Part shown: piece by piece, positions 25,039 to 33,826 of the stretch
Numbering within the stretch: position 1 is the stretch's first letter
How the letters are laid out: every line of letters begins with the position of its first letter
DNA from: Thalassobellus sp050294475
GTDB lineage: Bacteria; Bacteroidota; Bacteroidia; Flavobacteriales; Flavobacteriaceae
Direction: 5' to 3'
Length of the DNA: 64,000 nucleotides
Assembly (NCBI GenBank): GCA_050294475.1
Contig: JBNKOE010000003.1
Coordinates: 62,001 to 126,000, forward strand
The notes under the pieces: model-generated
What the model was told of the DNA's origin: nothing
The model's input: only the letters and a program-made list of their open reading frames with translations
The model's database searches: none
Program-made: the position numbers and the translations under genes

Positions 25039-25899
25039 TTAGTTATTTAAAGCTTCCGCTCCACCAACAATCTCAAGGATTTCGTTAGTAATAGCTGCTT
25101 GACGCGCTTTGTTGTAAGTTAATTTAAGTTGATCTCTTAATTCTGTTGCATTATCGGTTGCTTTATGCATTGCTGTCATACGAGCACCGTGTTCACTTGC
25201 AAAAGAATCTCTAATACTTTTATACAATTGAGTTTTTAATGACTTAGGAATTAATTGCTCAACGATTTCTATTTTTGATGGCTCAAAAATATAATCTGCA
25301 TTATTAGTTGCAGCACCTTCAACAGGTACAATTGGTAAAAACTGCTCAGTTATTACTTCTTGAGTGGCTGCATTTTTAAACTTATTATAAACAATTTCTA
25401 TTTTATCAAACTCACCGGCAACAAATTTTGCCATTAACTCTTCTGCTATTTGAGCAACATTATCAAAAGTTAAATCATCAAAAATGTCACTTTTATTATC
25501 TATAACAATGTTTTGTTTTGCAAAAGCATCGTTAGATTTTTTTCCTATTGCTACAACAGAAACGTTTTTTCCAACATACACATTACTAATTAAGTGTTGT
25601 GTTTGCTTGATAATATTTGAATTAAAAGCCCCACATAAACCTCTATTAGAAGTAATAGGAACAATTAATACATTTTTAACTTCACGTTGTACAGAAAATT
25701 TACTTCCAGAATCCTCATCTAAAGTAGCACTTAAACTTTGTAAAAGCTCAGTTAACTTATCTGCATACGGACGCATTGCTGTAATAGCATCTTGTGCTTT
25801 CTTTAACTTTGCAGCCGATACCATTTTCATGGCACTGGTAATTTGCATCGTTGACGATACGGATGCTATTCTGTTGCGTATTTCTTTTAAGTTTGCCAT
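25039..25899 (-). CDS. atpG: F-ATPase gamma subunit
   Basis: The central rotor shaft of F1 (286 aa). The conserved N-terminus is MANLKEIRNRIASVSSTMQ and the C-terminus is NKARQAAITNEILEIVGGAEAL; both helices form the coiled coil inside the alpha/beta ring. NRGLCGAFN is also typical. I start at the ATG at 25899; the frame extends to 25923, but the extra residues derive from the adjacent palindromic repeat. It is last in atpB-E-F-H-A-G; a terminator follows. atpD and atpC are not here, as is usual in Bacteroidota. Confidence 0.97.
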   Translation of the reverse strand: MANLKEIRNRIASVSSTMQITSAMKMVSAAKLKKAQDAITAMRPYADKLTELLQSLSATLDEDSGSKFSVQREVKNVLIVPITSNRGLCGAFNSNIIKQTQHLISNVYVGKNVSVVAIGKKSNDAFAKQNIVIDNKSDIFDDLTFDNVAQIAEELMAKFVAGEFDKIEIVYNKFKNAATQEVITEQFLPIVPVEGAATNNADYIFEPSKIEIVEQLIPKSLKTQLYKSIRDSFASEHGARMTAMHKATDNATELRDQLKLTYNKARQAAITNEILEIVGGAEALNN

Positions 25900-25904
25900 T
25901 TTTT

Positions 25905-25994
25905 CCTCTCCTAACCTCTCCAAAGGAGAGGGGTTGATTCTTTAAAATTTAAAATCCCTTTTCTGTTTCTCCCTCTTGGGGAGATTAAGAGGGG
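25905..25994. repeat. Two palindromic repeats between atpA and atpG
   Basis: The first hairpin is cctctcc-aaa-ggagagg (25915-25931) and the second is tctccc...ggggaga (25968-25984). They are separated by AT-rich bases and flanked by further cct/agg runs. This C/T- and G/A-rich type is a known kind of dispersed intergenic repeat in Flavobacteriaceae. They lie inside an otherwise tightly packed operon and could affect processing or relative expression of atpG. Confidence 0.65.
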
Positions 25995-25995
25995 A

Positions 25996-27576
25996 TTACG
26001 CTCTATATTTCCCTGATAAATCTTTTGCTACTGCCGTTAAGGTGTCAGTAACTTCATCAGTTAATTTACCTGCTTTTAAAGTACTTAACACGTCAGCATG
26101 CTTAGCTCTTAAGAACTCTAAATAATCTCTTTCAAATTCTTTGACTTTTTCAACAGGCACATCTCTTAATAAGTTTTTAGAACCTGCATAAATAATTGCA
26201 ATTTGGTCCTCAACTTTAAATGGATCGTTTTGTGCTTGCTTTAAAATCTCCACGTTACGTTTTCCTTTTTCAATAACATTTAAAGTTACAGCATCTAAAT
26301 CGGATCCAAACTTAGCAAACGCTTCTAATTCGCGGAATTGTGCTTGATCTAATTTTAAAGTACCTGCTACTTTTTTCATTGATTTAATCTGAGCGTTACC
26401 ACCAACACGAGATACCGAAATACCTACGTTAATTGCTGGACGCACACCAGAGTTAAATAAATCTCCATCTAAGAAAATTTGTCCATCTGTAATAGAAATT
26501 ACGTTTGTTGGAATATATGCAGAAACGTCACCCGCTTGAGTTTCAATAATTGGTAAGGCTGTTAAAGAACCTCCACCCTTTACCATTGGTTTTAATGACT
26601 CTGGAAGATCATTCATATCTTTAGCAATATCATCATCATTGATAACTTTTGCTGAACGCTCTAATAAACGAGAGTGTAAGTAGAATACATCTCCAGGATA
26701 CGCCTCACGTCCTGGTGGACGACGTAATAATAAAGATACCTCACGGTAAGCAACAGCTTGTTTAGATAAATCATCATAAACAATTAATGCTGGACGACCA
26801 GTATCTCTAAAATACTCACCAATTGCAGCACCAGCAAACGGCGCATAAACTTGCATAGGAGCAGGATCGGATGCATTAGCAGCAACAATAGTAGTATAAG
26901 CTAAAGCACCTTTTTCTTCTAATGTTTTTGCAATTAAAGCAACTGTTGATGCTTTTTGACCAACAGCAACATATATACAATATACAGGCTCACCTGCATC
27001 GTAAAATTCTTTTTGGTTTAAGATGGTATCAATACAAACCGCTGTTTTACCTGTTTGACGGTCACCAATAACCAACTCACGTTGACCACGACCTACAGGA
27101 ATCATAGCATCAATAGATTTAATACCTGTTTGTAATGGCTCAGTAACTGGCTCACGGAAAATAACTCCAGGAGCTTTACGCTCTAGAGGCATTTGATAAG
27201 TATCTCCAGAGATAGGTCCTTTACCATCAATAGGATTTCCTAATGTATCTACAACACGTCCAACAATACCTTCACCTACATTAATAGAAGCAATACGATT
27301 AGTACGTTTAACAATAGAGCCTTCTTTAACTCCTACTGAAGCTCCTAACAATACAATACCTACGTTATCTTCTTCAAGGTTAAGTACAATACCTTCTAAT
27401 CCGCCTTCAAATTCCACTAACTCGCCATATTGCGCATTAGATAATCCGTAAGCACGTACAATACCATCACCTACTGTTAAAACAGTTCCAACTTCGTCTA
27501 ACGAAGCAGACGCCTCAAATCCTGCAAGTTGTTGTTTTAAGATTGCTGATACTTCAGCTGGTTTTACTTCTGCCAT
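25996..27576 (-). CDS. atpA: F-ATPase alpha subunit
   Basis: Regulatory subunit of F1 (526 aa). The P-loop GDRQTGKT is at 171-178, followed by VYCIYVAVGQKASTVA, and the alpha signature PAINVGISVSRVGG lies near residue 380. Its length is slightly above the roughly 510 aa of most alphas because of small insertions typical of the phylum. Six bases separate it from the atpH stop. Confidence 0.98.
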   Translation of the reverse strand: MAEVKPAEVSAILKQQLAGFEASASLDEVGTVLTVGDGIVRAYGLSNAQYGELVEFEGGLEGIVLNLEEDNVGIVLLGASVGVKEGSIVKRTNRIASINVGEGIVGRVVDTLGNPIDGKGPISGDTYQMPLERKAPGVIFREPVTEPLQTGIKSIDAMIPVGRGQRELVIGDRQTGKTAVCIDTILNQKEFYDAGEPVYCIYVAVGQKASTVALIAKTLEEKGALAYTTIVAANASDPAPMQVYAPFAGAAIGEYFRDTGRPALIVYDDLSKQAVAYREVSLLLRRPPGREAYPGDVFYLHSRLLERSAKVINDDDIAKDMNDLPESLKPMVKGGGSLTALPIIETQAGDVSAYIPTNVISITDGQIFLDGDLFNSGVRPAINVGISVSRVGGNAQIKSMKKVAGTLKLDQAQFRELEAFAKFGSDLDAVTLNVIEKGKRNVEILKQAQNDPFKVEDQIAIIYAGSKNLLRDVPVEKVKEFERDYLEFLRAKHADVLSTLKAGKLTDEVTDTLTAVAKDLSGKYRA

Positions 27577-27582
27577 CTTATT

Positions 27583-28119
27583 TTAATTTAATGTAAATTC
27601 TCTTTTTAATTTGTTAAGCTTATTAGAAACACTAGCATTATATTGCTTATCTCCAATTCTTAAGATGAAACCTCCTAAAATATTTTCATCTACTATATTT
27701 TCAAGTTCAACAGCTTTATTAGTAAGCTCCTTTACTTTTGCAAGCACTTTAAGTTCTAAATCGCTTGTCATAGGAAAAGCTGTAGTTACTTGTGCTACTT
27801 GTTTTCCGTTATACTCATCAAATAACACGCTATATTTTAGGGCTATGTCATTTAATATATTTATTCTTTTGTTTGTTATTAAAACACCAAACAAACCTGT
27901 ACTAATTGCGTTTAATTTAGGAAAAATAGCTTCTAAAGCTGCTTTTTTAGTTTCAGCTTTAATAACAGCATTGCTAAGCATATTGCTTAACTCTATATTT
28001 TCTGCAATAGTTTCGGCCATTAACTTCATATCGTTATTTACAACATCAGCCTTTTTTTGGTCGTTTGCCAAACTTAAAACTGCCTTTGCGTAACGTATTG
28101 CTGCTCTTGTTCCTGCCAT
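27583..28119 (-). CDS. atpH: F-ATPase delta subunit
   Basis: The peripheral-stalk/F1 connector (178 aa). The N-terminal helical domain begins TRAAIRYAKAVLSLA, the usual delta/OSCP start, and the C-terminus has the conserved ENIVDENILGGFILRIGDKQ. It is seven bases from atpF in the same operon. The product is soluble, bound on top of F1. Confidence 0.95.
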   Translation of the reverse strand: MAGTRAAIRYAKAVLSLANDQKKADVVNNDMKLMAETIAENIELSNMLSNAVIKAETKKAALEAIFPKLNAISTGLFGVLITNKRINILNDIALKYSVLFDEYNGKQVAQVTTAFPMTSDLELKVLAKVKELTNKAVELENIVDENILGGFILRIGDKQYNASVSNKLNKLKREFTLN

Positions 28120-28126
28120 TATACTT

Positions 28127-28627
28127 TTAGTTTAAAGTTGCTTCACCCAACATAGACTCAACTAATTTAACTTGTTTGTCTTTGTTAGATAATTCTTCGC
28201 GCACTACTTTTTCTGCTATTTCTATAGAAAGGTTTGCAACCTGAGATTTTAAATCTGCAATAGCAGCTTTCTTTTCAGATTGTATAGTAGCTTGAGCTTG
28301 CTCAATAAGTTTTGATGCACTTTCACTAGCTTCAGCTTTAGCTTCCTCAATCATTTTATTTTTCATTTCGCGAGCTTCTTTAAGCATTTCATCGCGCTCT
28401 GCTCTAGCTTCTTTCAATAACTTTTGGTTATCTGCTTGAAGATTTTGCATTTCTAATTTTGCTTTTTCAGCAGATTCTAATGCATCTTGAATTCCATCTT
28501 CTCTTTTCTCAACTGCATCAAGAATAGGTTTCCAAGCAAATTTTCTTAAAAGTAATACTAATCCAATAAACAATACTAATTGCCAAAAAAACAATCCTAT
28601 TGAAAACTCATTTATTAACTTTTCCAT
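28127..28627 (-). CDS. atpF: F-ATPase b subunit
   Basis: The peripheral stalk (166 aa): one N-terminal TM segment (about 9-27, GLFFWQLVLFIGLVLLLRKF), the conserved FAWKPILDAVEKRE, then a long charged coiled coil to the C-terminus. It is separated from atpE by 71 bp that contain a strong hairpin (see the terminator at 28655-28689). Confidence 0.96.
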   Translation of the reverse strand: MEKLINEFSIGLFFWQLVLFIGLVLLLRKFAWKPILDAVEKREDGIQDALESAEKAKLEMQNLQADNQKLLKEARAERDEMLKEAREMKNKMIEEAKAEASESASKLIEQAQATIQSEKKAAIADLKSQVANLSIEIAEKVVREELSNKDKQVKLVESMLGEATLN

Positions 28628-28654
28628 TTATATCTATTTTTTATAAATACTTAA

Positions 28655-28689
28655 TTAAAAAACAGCTTTAACCAACCGTTAAAGCTGTT
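28655..28689 (-). terminator. Terminator-like hairpin between atpE and atpF
   Basis: A long stem AAAACAGCTTTAAC / GTTAAAGCTGTTTT with a 5-nt loop. On the minus (transcribed) strand it is followed by TTTTTTAATT. It lies 10 bp after the atpE stop, inside the operon, and has all the marks of an intrinsic terminator. Since atpF-H-A-G must still be expressed, it is probably partial, or acts as a processing/3'-stability element for the c-subunit message. Confidence 0.75.
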
Positions 28690-28698
28690 TTAGCTTTT

Positions 28699-28890
28699 TT
28701 AAGCTGCAAATAAAGCAGCAAATCCGATACCTTCAATTAAGGCAGCAGCAATTAACATTGCTGTTTGGATTTTTCCAGAAGCTTCTGGTTGACGAGCAAT
28801 AGCGTCCATTGCTGATCCACCAATTTTACCAATACCTAAACCAGCACCGATAACGATTAAACCTGCTCCTACAATACTTGGAATTGTCAT
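28699..28890 (-). CDS. atpE: F-ATPase c subunit
   Basis: The ring proteolipid (63 aa) with two TM helices. The ion-carrying Glu53 is in LIAAALIEGIGFAALF, and the polar loop ARQPEASGKIQ is typical. Gly, not Ser/Thr, follows the Glu, and no other Na+ ligand pattern is seen, so a proton-driven ring is expected. It is very short because the N-terminal leader is absent. It needs about ten copies per enzyme, which fits the downstream hairpin. Confidence 0.96.
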   Translation of the reverse strand: MTIPSIVGAGLIVIGAGLGIGKIGGSAMDAIARQPEASGKIQTAMLIAAALIEGIGFAALFAA

Positions 28891-28919
28891 AATATATATA
28901 TTAAATTAAACACTCTTTT

Positions 28920-30026
28920 TTAATGATCGTCGTGGTGTTCTTCCACAGCAGATCCAAAATACAACGCAGATAACATGGTAAAGATATATGCTTGTAAAGC
29001 GGCTACTAAAAGTTCAAGCAATGATAAAGCAAATGCTAAACCAAATGATAATGAACTTCCTAACCAGTTTTTAAATATAAACATTAAACCAATAATACTC
29101 ATTAATACAATATGACCCGCTGTTATGTTTGCATACAAACGAATCATTAATGAGAACGGTTTAATTATAGTACCTAGCAACTCAATTGGTGCTAAAATAA
29201 TTTTCATTAGTGTTGGAACTCCTGGCATCCAGAAAATATGACCCCAATAGTTTTTGTTTGCTGTAAACGTTGTTAAAAAATAAGTAATTAATGCTAACGC
29301 TAAAGTTACAGCTATGTTGTTTGTTACGTTTATACCTAGTGGTGTTAAACCTAATAAGTTTATAATCCAAATGAAAAAGAATACTGTTAAAAGATAAGGC
29401 ATGTATCTTTTATATTTTTTTGCACCAATATTAGGAATTGCAATATCATCTCTAATATATAAGATAATTGGTTCTAATGCTCTTCCAATTCCTTTTGGTA
29501 AAACACTTGTTTTATATTTTTTAGCCATTCTGCTAAACATGAAAAACATTAGTAAACCAATAACAAAAATTGTAAAAACGTTTTTAGTAATAGAAAAATC
29601 TAATGGCTTAGCATTAGTTGCATGATGATGCTCATCTAAATGAATAGTTCCTGATGCATCTGTTTTATATATTTTTCCGTGATGTAATTTATAAAAATTT
29701 TCACCAACCTCAGCTAGAGTTTCTCCGTGATGAAATTTTGAAGAAGAAAATACTTTTAAACCACCATCCCACAAAATTACTGGTAAAGAAAAACCAATGT
29801 GTTTTTGCTCTCCAGAATCTGTTGTATATGATGTTAAACTAAAATCATGAGAATCTAGTAAGTGATGATTTATATATTCTTTAATTTCTTTCTTAACACC
29901 ATCATGACCTTCAACCTCAGGTGCAATTTCGTTTAGTTGCATCTCCTCGTGTTGTGCTAAAGCATTTATAGAAAATAGAATACTTAAAAAAAAGAACAGT
30001 ACGCTAGCAATTTGGTTTCTTTGCAT
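28920..30026 (-). CDS. atpB: F-ATPase a subunit with long periplasmic N-terminus
   Basis: The proton channel subunit (368 aa). The essential Arg296 is in FSLMIRLYANITAGH, and five or six TM segments occupy about 148-365. Before them is a signal peptide (1-25, ending ALAQ) and a domain of about 120 residues, rich in His (HHLLDSHDF, HHGETLAE, LDEHHHATN), that should face the periplasm. Extended AtpB proteins are usual in Bacteroidota; the function of the extension is unknown to me. The C-terminus (EEHHDDH) is also His/acid-rich. Confidence 0.95.
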   Translation of the reverse strand: MQRNQIASVLFFFLSILFSINALAQHEEMQLNEIAPEVEGHDGVKKEIKEYINHHLLDSHDFSLTSYTTDSGEQKHIGFSLPVILWDGGLKVFSSSKFHHGETLAEVGENFYKLHHGKIYKTDASGTIHLDEHHHATNAKPLDFSITKNVFTIFVIGLLMFFMFSRMAKKYKTSVLPKGIGRALEPIILYIRDDIAIPNIGAKKYKRYMPYLLTVFFFIWIINLLGLTPLGINVTNNIAVTLALALITYFLTTFTANKNYWGHIFWMPGVPTLMKIILAPIELLGTIIKPFSLMIRLYANITAGHIVLMSIIGLMFIFKNWLGSSLSFGLAFALSLLELLVAALQAYIFTMLSALYFGSAVEEHHDDH

Positions 30027-30058
30027 GTTAAATGAAATTTATCCTTAAAAAATCGCTG

Positions 30059-30087
30059 CAAAGGTATACTTTTATCTCAAAAGCAAA
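30059..30087 (-). promoter_or_regulatory. Promoter directly upstream of atpB
   Basis: On the minus strand TTTG (30087-30084), a 17-nt spacer, and TACCTTTG (30066-30059), a perfect -7 element. The start would be near 30052, about 26 nt before the atpB ATG. It gives the structural ATPase genes a promoter separate from sprE/bactofilin/atpZ. Confidence 0.6.
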
Positions 30088-30120
30088 AAACAAAATTTAA
30101 TAATATTTATTTGCTTATAA

Positions 30121-30522
30121 TTATCCTTGAAAATCATCTAAATTATTAAGAAACTTAGATAAAATAACACTTTCTGTAATAAGGCAAACTACATAAGGAA
30201 TAAAAAAAGTAAAAAATTCTAATCTACTTAAATCTCCATCTAAATTATATTCTGGATAAAGAAAGATAAAAAAGAAAACAAATTTTAACATACTCGCCCC
30301 CATAAAAATAAACCCTAACTGATCTTTAAGTTTCTTTTTTAATAAAAAAAGAACTAGTATAGCGCTACAAGCCAGCACAATATTAATACAGTATGAATAA
30401 ATTAATTGATTAGTCTCTACAGATTGACTAATTGAATTATTTACAAGAAAATGAATAAAAAAAGCTATTGTAGCAATACCAACTACAATTAAGCATTTTT
30501 TAATAATACTATTTAAAATCAA
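30121..30522 (-). CDS. DUF6168-like membrane protein of the ATPase locus
   Basis: 133 aa with four hydrophobic segments (about 8-26, 43-60, 72-88, 100-122), located between atpZ and atpB in the position where many bacteria have atpI. It looks like the Bacteroidota DUF6168 family. By position it may assist c-ring assembly or ion supply, but no conserved AtpI motif is evident. Its start overlaps the atpZ stop by 4 bp. Confidence 0.7.
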   Translation of the reverse strand: MILNSIIKKCLIVVGIATIAFFIHFLVNNSISQSVETNQLIYSYCINIVLACSAILVLFLLKKKLKDQLGFIFMGASMLKFVFFFIFLYPEYNLDGDLSRLEFFTFFIPYVVCLITESVILSKFLNNLDDFQG

Positions 30523-30749
30523 GGATTTAACTTATTTATCTGTTTTAATACAGCATATAAAGAAATACCAACACCAAATAACGTGCAAACAATTAAAAAG
30601 GCTTTTCCAGAATCGTTATAGGTAGCGTCTAACCATTTTCCTAATAACACAAAAAGATATATAGTAATACCCATTTGTATTGCTATTCCTGATAAAGCAG
30701 CAATTTGTTTAAGCTGTTTATGCGGTTTTTGTTGATTTTTGTTGCCCAC
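30519..30749 (-). CDS. atpZ: AtpZ/AtpI-family protein
   Basis: 76 aa with two TM helices (about 17-36 and 50-70), separated by the short polar loop KWLDATYNDSGKA. Family members form small inner-membrane proteins encoded ahead of F-ATPase genes; they have been linked to Mg2+/Ca2+ transport or c-ring assembly. The first 32 bp overlap the end of the bactofilin gene, so translation is likely coupled. Confidence 0.85.
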   Translation of the reverse strand: MGNKNQQKPHKQLKQIAALSGIAIQMGITIYLFVLLGKWLDATYNDSGKAFLIVCTLFGVGISLYAVLKQINKLNP

Positions 30750-31128
30750 CTTTGTTGATTTCTTTTGCTGTACCTTTCATAGCACAAGTAACATTAAATG
30801 TTGCTCCTGGTTCTACTGCTAATTTACCAGCAACAACTTCACCTTCAATATGTGCCGATGCTTTTAAAGTAAGTGTACCAGATAACGCTAGTTTTCCAGA
30901 AAACTTACCTTCAAAATAAGCATCTGTACCTTGTAGGGTTCCTTTTATTAAACCTGCTTTTCCTACTACAACTTTTCCTGAAGTTTTAATTGTTCCTTCA
31001 ATTTCACCATCAATTCTAAAATCTCCTTCGCTATTAAAATCGCCTATGATTTTAGTTCCTTGGGCTATAATGTTTTGACTTGATGTTCCTTCAATCATGT
31101 TTTTATTTTTTTTATTATCAGAAAACAT
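30718..31128 (-). CDS. Bactofilin
   Basis: 136-aa polymer-forming cytoskeletal protein. The DUF583 core (about 20-118) shows the regular short repeat rhythm of a right-handed beta-helix (IIGDFNSEGDFRIDGEIEGT, KVVVGKAGLIKGTLQG, ALSGTLTLKASAHIEGEVVA), flanked by unordered termini. Bactofilins self-assemble into filaments at the membrane and affect cell shape. The gene lies between sprE and the ATPase genes with a tiny gap and an overlap, so it is part of the same transcription unit. Confidence 0.93.
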   Translation of the reverse strand: MFSDNKKNKNMIEGTSSQNIIAQGTKIIGDFNSEGDFRIDGEIEGTIKTSGKVVVGKAGLIKGTLQGTDAYFEGKFSGKLALSGTLTLKASAHIEGEVVAGKLAVEPGATFNVTCAMKGTAKEINKGGQQKSTKTA

Positions 31129-31139
31129 AATACTTTATA

Positions 31140-33710
31140 TTAATTATTGTTTTTATTTAGATATACTTCCAAATTTTTATGAATTTGAATGATTTGATAA
31201 TTTGCAGACGACATTGCAAAATATGGTTTTTTTATCTTTTTCTTATTTTCCTTGGTTAATAATTGATCAAATGTTTGTGCTATTTGACCATTTTTGAAAC
31301 CATGAACAATTACAAAAGACATTTCTGGACTATAAACATCTACTGATGATTTTAATTTATAGTACTTGATACTTTTTAAAACAGTATCTAAATTATTTTG
31401 AAAAGCTAACAGCTGTTCTTTCTCTGGATTTTTAAATTTAAAAATCACCTTATAATTACTAACAATACTATCGTTTCCTTCAATAAAATCTGTACTTGCT
31501 AATTTTGGTAGTACATTACTTTCTAAATCTTGAGCTCGTTTACCTTCGGGTGTGTTAGCATAAGTAACAGCTAAATGATTAATTGCTTTTTTGTATGGTT
31601 CATAGCCATAAAGTCGTCCTATTGCAGTAGCTTTTAAAAGTTCTAACTTAGGCACAATAGGTTCGCCATCAAATCTATTAATATAATCTTCACTTTTAGA
31701 AATAACATCTGCATATTCCTGATTTTGGTGCTGAATATATAATGCTTCATATAAACTTTCAGGACTATTTTCATCTTTACCTGAAACTAATTCTGGATTC
31801 TTTAAAATAAAAGCATAACGAGAGTCTGGATAATCTTTTATAATCTCAGTCTTTGCTATTGAAGCTTCACCGTTCTCACCTAATAACTCATAAATTTTAT
31901 ATAAGTTGTATTTAGATGGTAATATTAATCGCTCTGCTGGATTACTATTTAATAAATCTTGAAACTTATCTTTTGCTAGTTGGTATTCTTTAAATTTCTC
32001 TTTATAAATTAAACCTAATTGGTAATAAGCATAATTACGATCTTTAGAAATGCTATCTATTTCTTTTTCTTCAGACGGAATTTTAGAAATATAAAATTGA
32101 GGGTCATATTTTTCATCATCTGTTGCTGATGCTACAATATCATTATTTGAAGACCCACCAATTGTTCCTGATGCACCTTTACTAGACCATCTCCAGTTAT
32201 CGTTTAATGCTCTATCTCCCCATATTTTTACAAATTCATTTTTACCATATGCAACTGTTGTTGGATTATAAAAATAAAATGTTGCTGCCTGCCCTGGTAC
32301 TCCTGGACCACGACCTCTAGTATTAACTGCACCTCCAATAGTGTTATTTACTGTAGCTAACCCTTGAACTCGTTCGGCAGCTTCAGCCTTTTCTTTTTCT
32401 TCTTCAGCTTTAATTTTAAGATCTTCAATAAAAACTTCAAAATAAGCTAATCTGTCTGCTTCTGATAAATTAACCAAATTTAAAATGCTATCGTTTACTT
32501 TGGCAATTGCCTCGTAGTAAATAACATCTTCTAAATTATCTCGCTTCTTTTTTATTACTCGGTAAGGTTTTGAGTTAAGTACCAAATTAGTCATAGTACT
32601 ATCATAATATTGACCAGCAATACTATAAATGGACTTATCGAAATTTATATCACCAAGAATCTCATAATTCCTAGCTTTAAGTTGCTTATCCTTAGAATTT
32701 GTTCTTAATGATTTGTTATAATAAACAACTGCCAGAGAATCTGATTTGTTGGTTAAGTGATACTCTCCTATTTGATGATAAATTTTATCTAAAAACGGAC
32801 GGTTTTCTCTGTTTTCTTCTAATTCATCAAGTAATTCTACTAGTTCTAATTTATTACCATTTTCGTAATCGAAATTTTTAACTTTCTCTAAATACGCACA
32901 AATCATATAGATTCGAGGTGTTTTTCTATTTAATTCTATAACCTTATCAAAAGCAAAATTTGCACTATCCTTTTTTCCTAATTGATTATATAATTGCCCT
33001 TGAATAAAACGGTAACGACCTCGCTCATCATTTTTTCTAGTAGCATTTGCAGCTATTTCTAATTGTGTAATAGCGCTATCAACAGACTTTGTATTTAAGT
33101 ATGCCTGAGCCAACATAGAGGTTGCATCGGCTAAATCTTGTTTTTCTAATTCCTCTTGAAATAATAAACGTTTTAGGTTTTTAATAGCTAATTCATCATT
33201 ATCTAAACGAATATTTGTTTTTTCTCGCCAAATTTTAGCTTGATTTATTTTATCACTCGCAGGGTATTTATATAAAATATAATTAAAAGCTTCTAAAGCT
33301 GGAACAAATCGTTGATCGAAATATCTCGATTTGCCTAAAAGCAAATAAGCTTCATCTATTTGAGGGTTTTTCTCTTTCCCCTCAATATTCATACTATGCT
33401 TCTGAATCGTTTTTACTGCTTTTTCTTCGGCTCTAGTAAAATTTTCATTTTTAGATTGACCAGGAAGCACAACCTCATCAAGTATTTGCATACGCTCGAT
33501 AGGTAAAACATCCCAATAGTTGTCAAAATAACTATCGTTAAGTGCGCTTCTTCCTTCTTCTAAAGCATTATATCCATTATAAAGTGTATTGAATTCTGCT
33601 GTAACAGCATGAAAATTTCGATTAATAAATTTATCCTTTTTTCTAGAACAACTTACTACCAAAAAAGCAGAACAAACAATAAGAAGTATGACTTTAATAG
33701 GTGTTTTCAA
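31140..33710 (-). CDS. sprE: Type IX secretion/gliding lipoprotein SprE (PorW)
   Basis: Large TPR lipoprotein (856 aa) matching SprE/PorW, needed for type IX secretion and gliding. The signal peptide ends VVSC (Cys21) and is followed by SRKKDKFINRNFHAVTAEFN, a conserved family start (N-terminal FNTLYNGYNALEEG). TPR-like repeats run through about 100-400 and 560-700, with a Gly-rich linker near 445-470 and the FYFYNPTTVAYGKNEF motif after it. The start is TTG at 33710: no in-frame ATG precedes before a stop. It heads the unit sprE-bactofilin-atpZ. Confidence 0.87.
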   Translation of the reverse strand: MKTPIKVILLIVCSAFLVVSCSRKKDKFINRNFHAVTAEFNTLYNGYNALEEGRSALNDSYFDNYWDVLPIERMQILDEVVLPGQSKNENFTRAEEKAVKTIQKHSMNIEGKEKNPQIDEAYLLLGKSRYFDQRFVPALEAFNYILYKYPASDKINQAKIWREKTNIRLDNDELAIKNLKRLLFQEELEKQDLADATSMLAQAYLNTKSVDSAITQLEIAANATRKNDERGRYRFIQGQLYNQLGKKDSANFAFDKVIELNRKTPRIYMICAYLEKVKNFDYENGNKLELVELLDELEENRENRPFLDKIYHQIGEYHLTNKSDSLAVVYYNKSLRTNSKDKQLKARNYEILGDINFDKSIYSIAGQYYDSTMTNLVLNSKPYRVIKKKRDNLEDVIYYEAIAKVNDSILNLVNLSEADRLAYFEVFIEDLKIKAEEEKEKAEAAERVQGLATVNNTIGGAVNTRGRGPGVPGQAATFYFYNPTTVAYGKNEFVKIWGDRALNDNWRWSSKGASGTIGGSSNNDIVASATDDEKYDPQFYISKIPSEEKEIDSISKDRNYAYYQLGLIYKEKFKEYQLAKDKFQDLLNSNPAERLILPSKYNLYKIYELLGENGEASIAKTEIIKDYPDSRYAFILKNPELVSGKDENSPESLYEALYIQHQNQEYADVISKSEDYINRFDGEPIVPKLELLKATAIGRLYGYEPYKKAINHLAVTYANTPEGKRAQDLESNVLPKLASTDFIEGNDSIVSNYKVIFKFKNPEKEQLLAFQNNLDTVLKSIKYYKLKSSVDVYSPEMSFVIVHGFKNGQIAQTFDQLLTKENKKKIKKPYFAMSSANYQIIQIHKNLEVYLNKNNN

Positions 33711-33826
33711 TGCTGGTATTTTTAGTCTAAATAATAACTAGAAACTCTTGCTATTATTATATATAGACGTAAAAATAAGCATCTTTTTGGATTTAGCTAT
33801 AAAATAAAGTCTCTTTTAAAAAACTA

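Noticed and set aside
27611..28093. Long plus-strand frame across atpH
   Set aside because: It is a shadow of atpH; atpH has the conserved delta-subunit start and end.
25039..30026. Missing atpD and atpC considered as a broken ATPase operon
   Set aside because: In Bacteroidota the beta and epsilon genes are usually at another locus, so the absence is expected.
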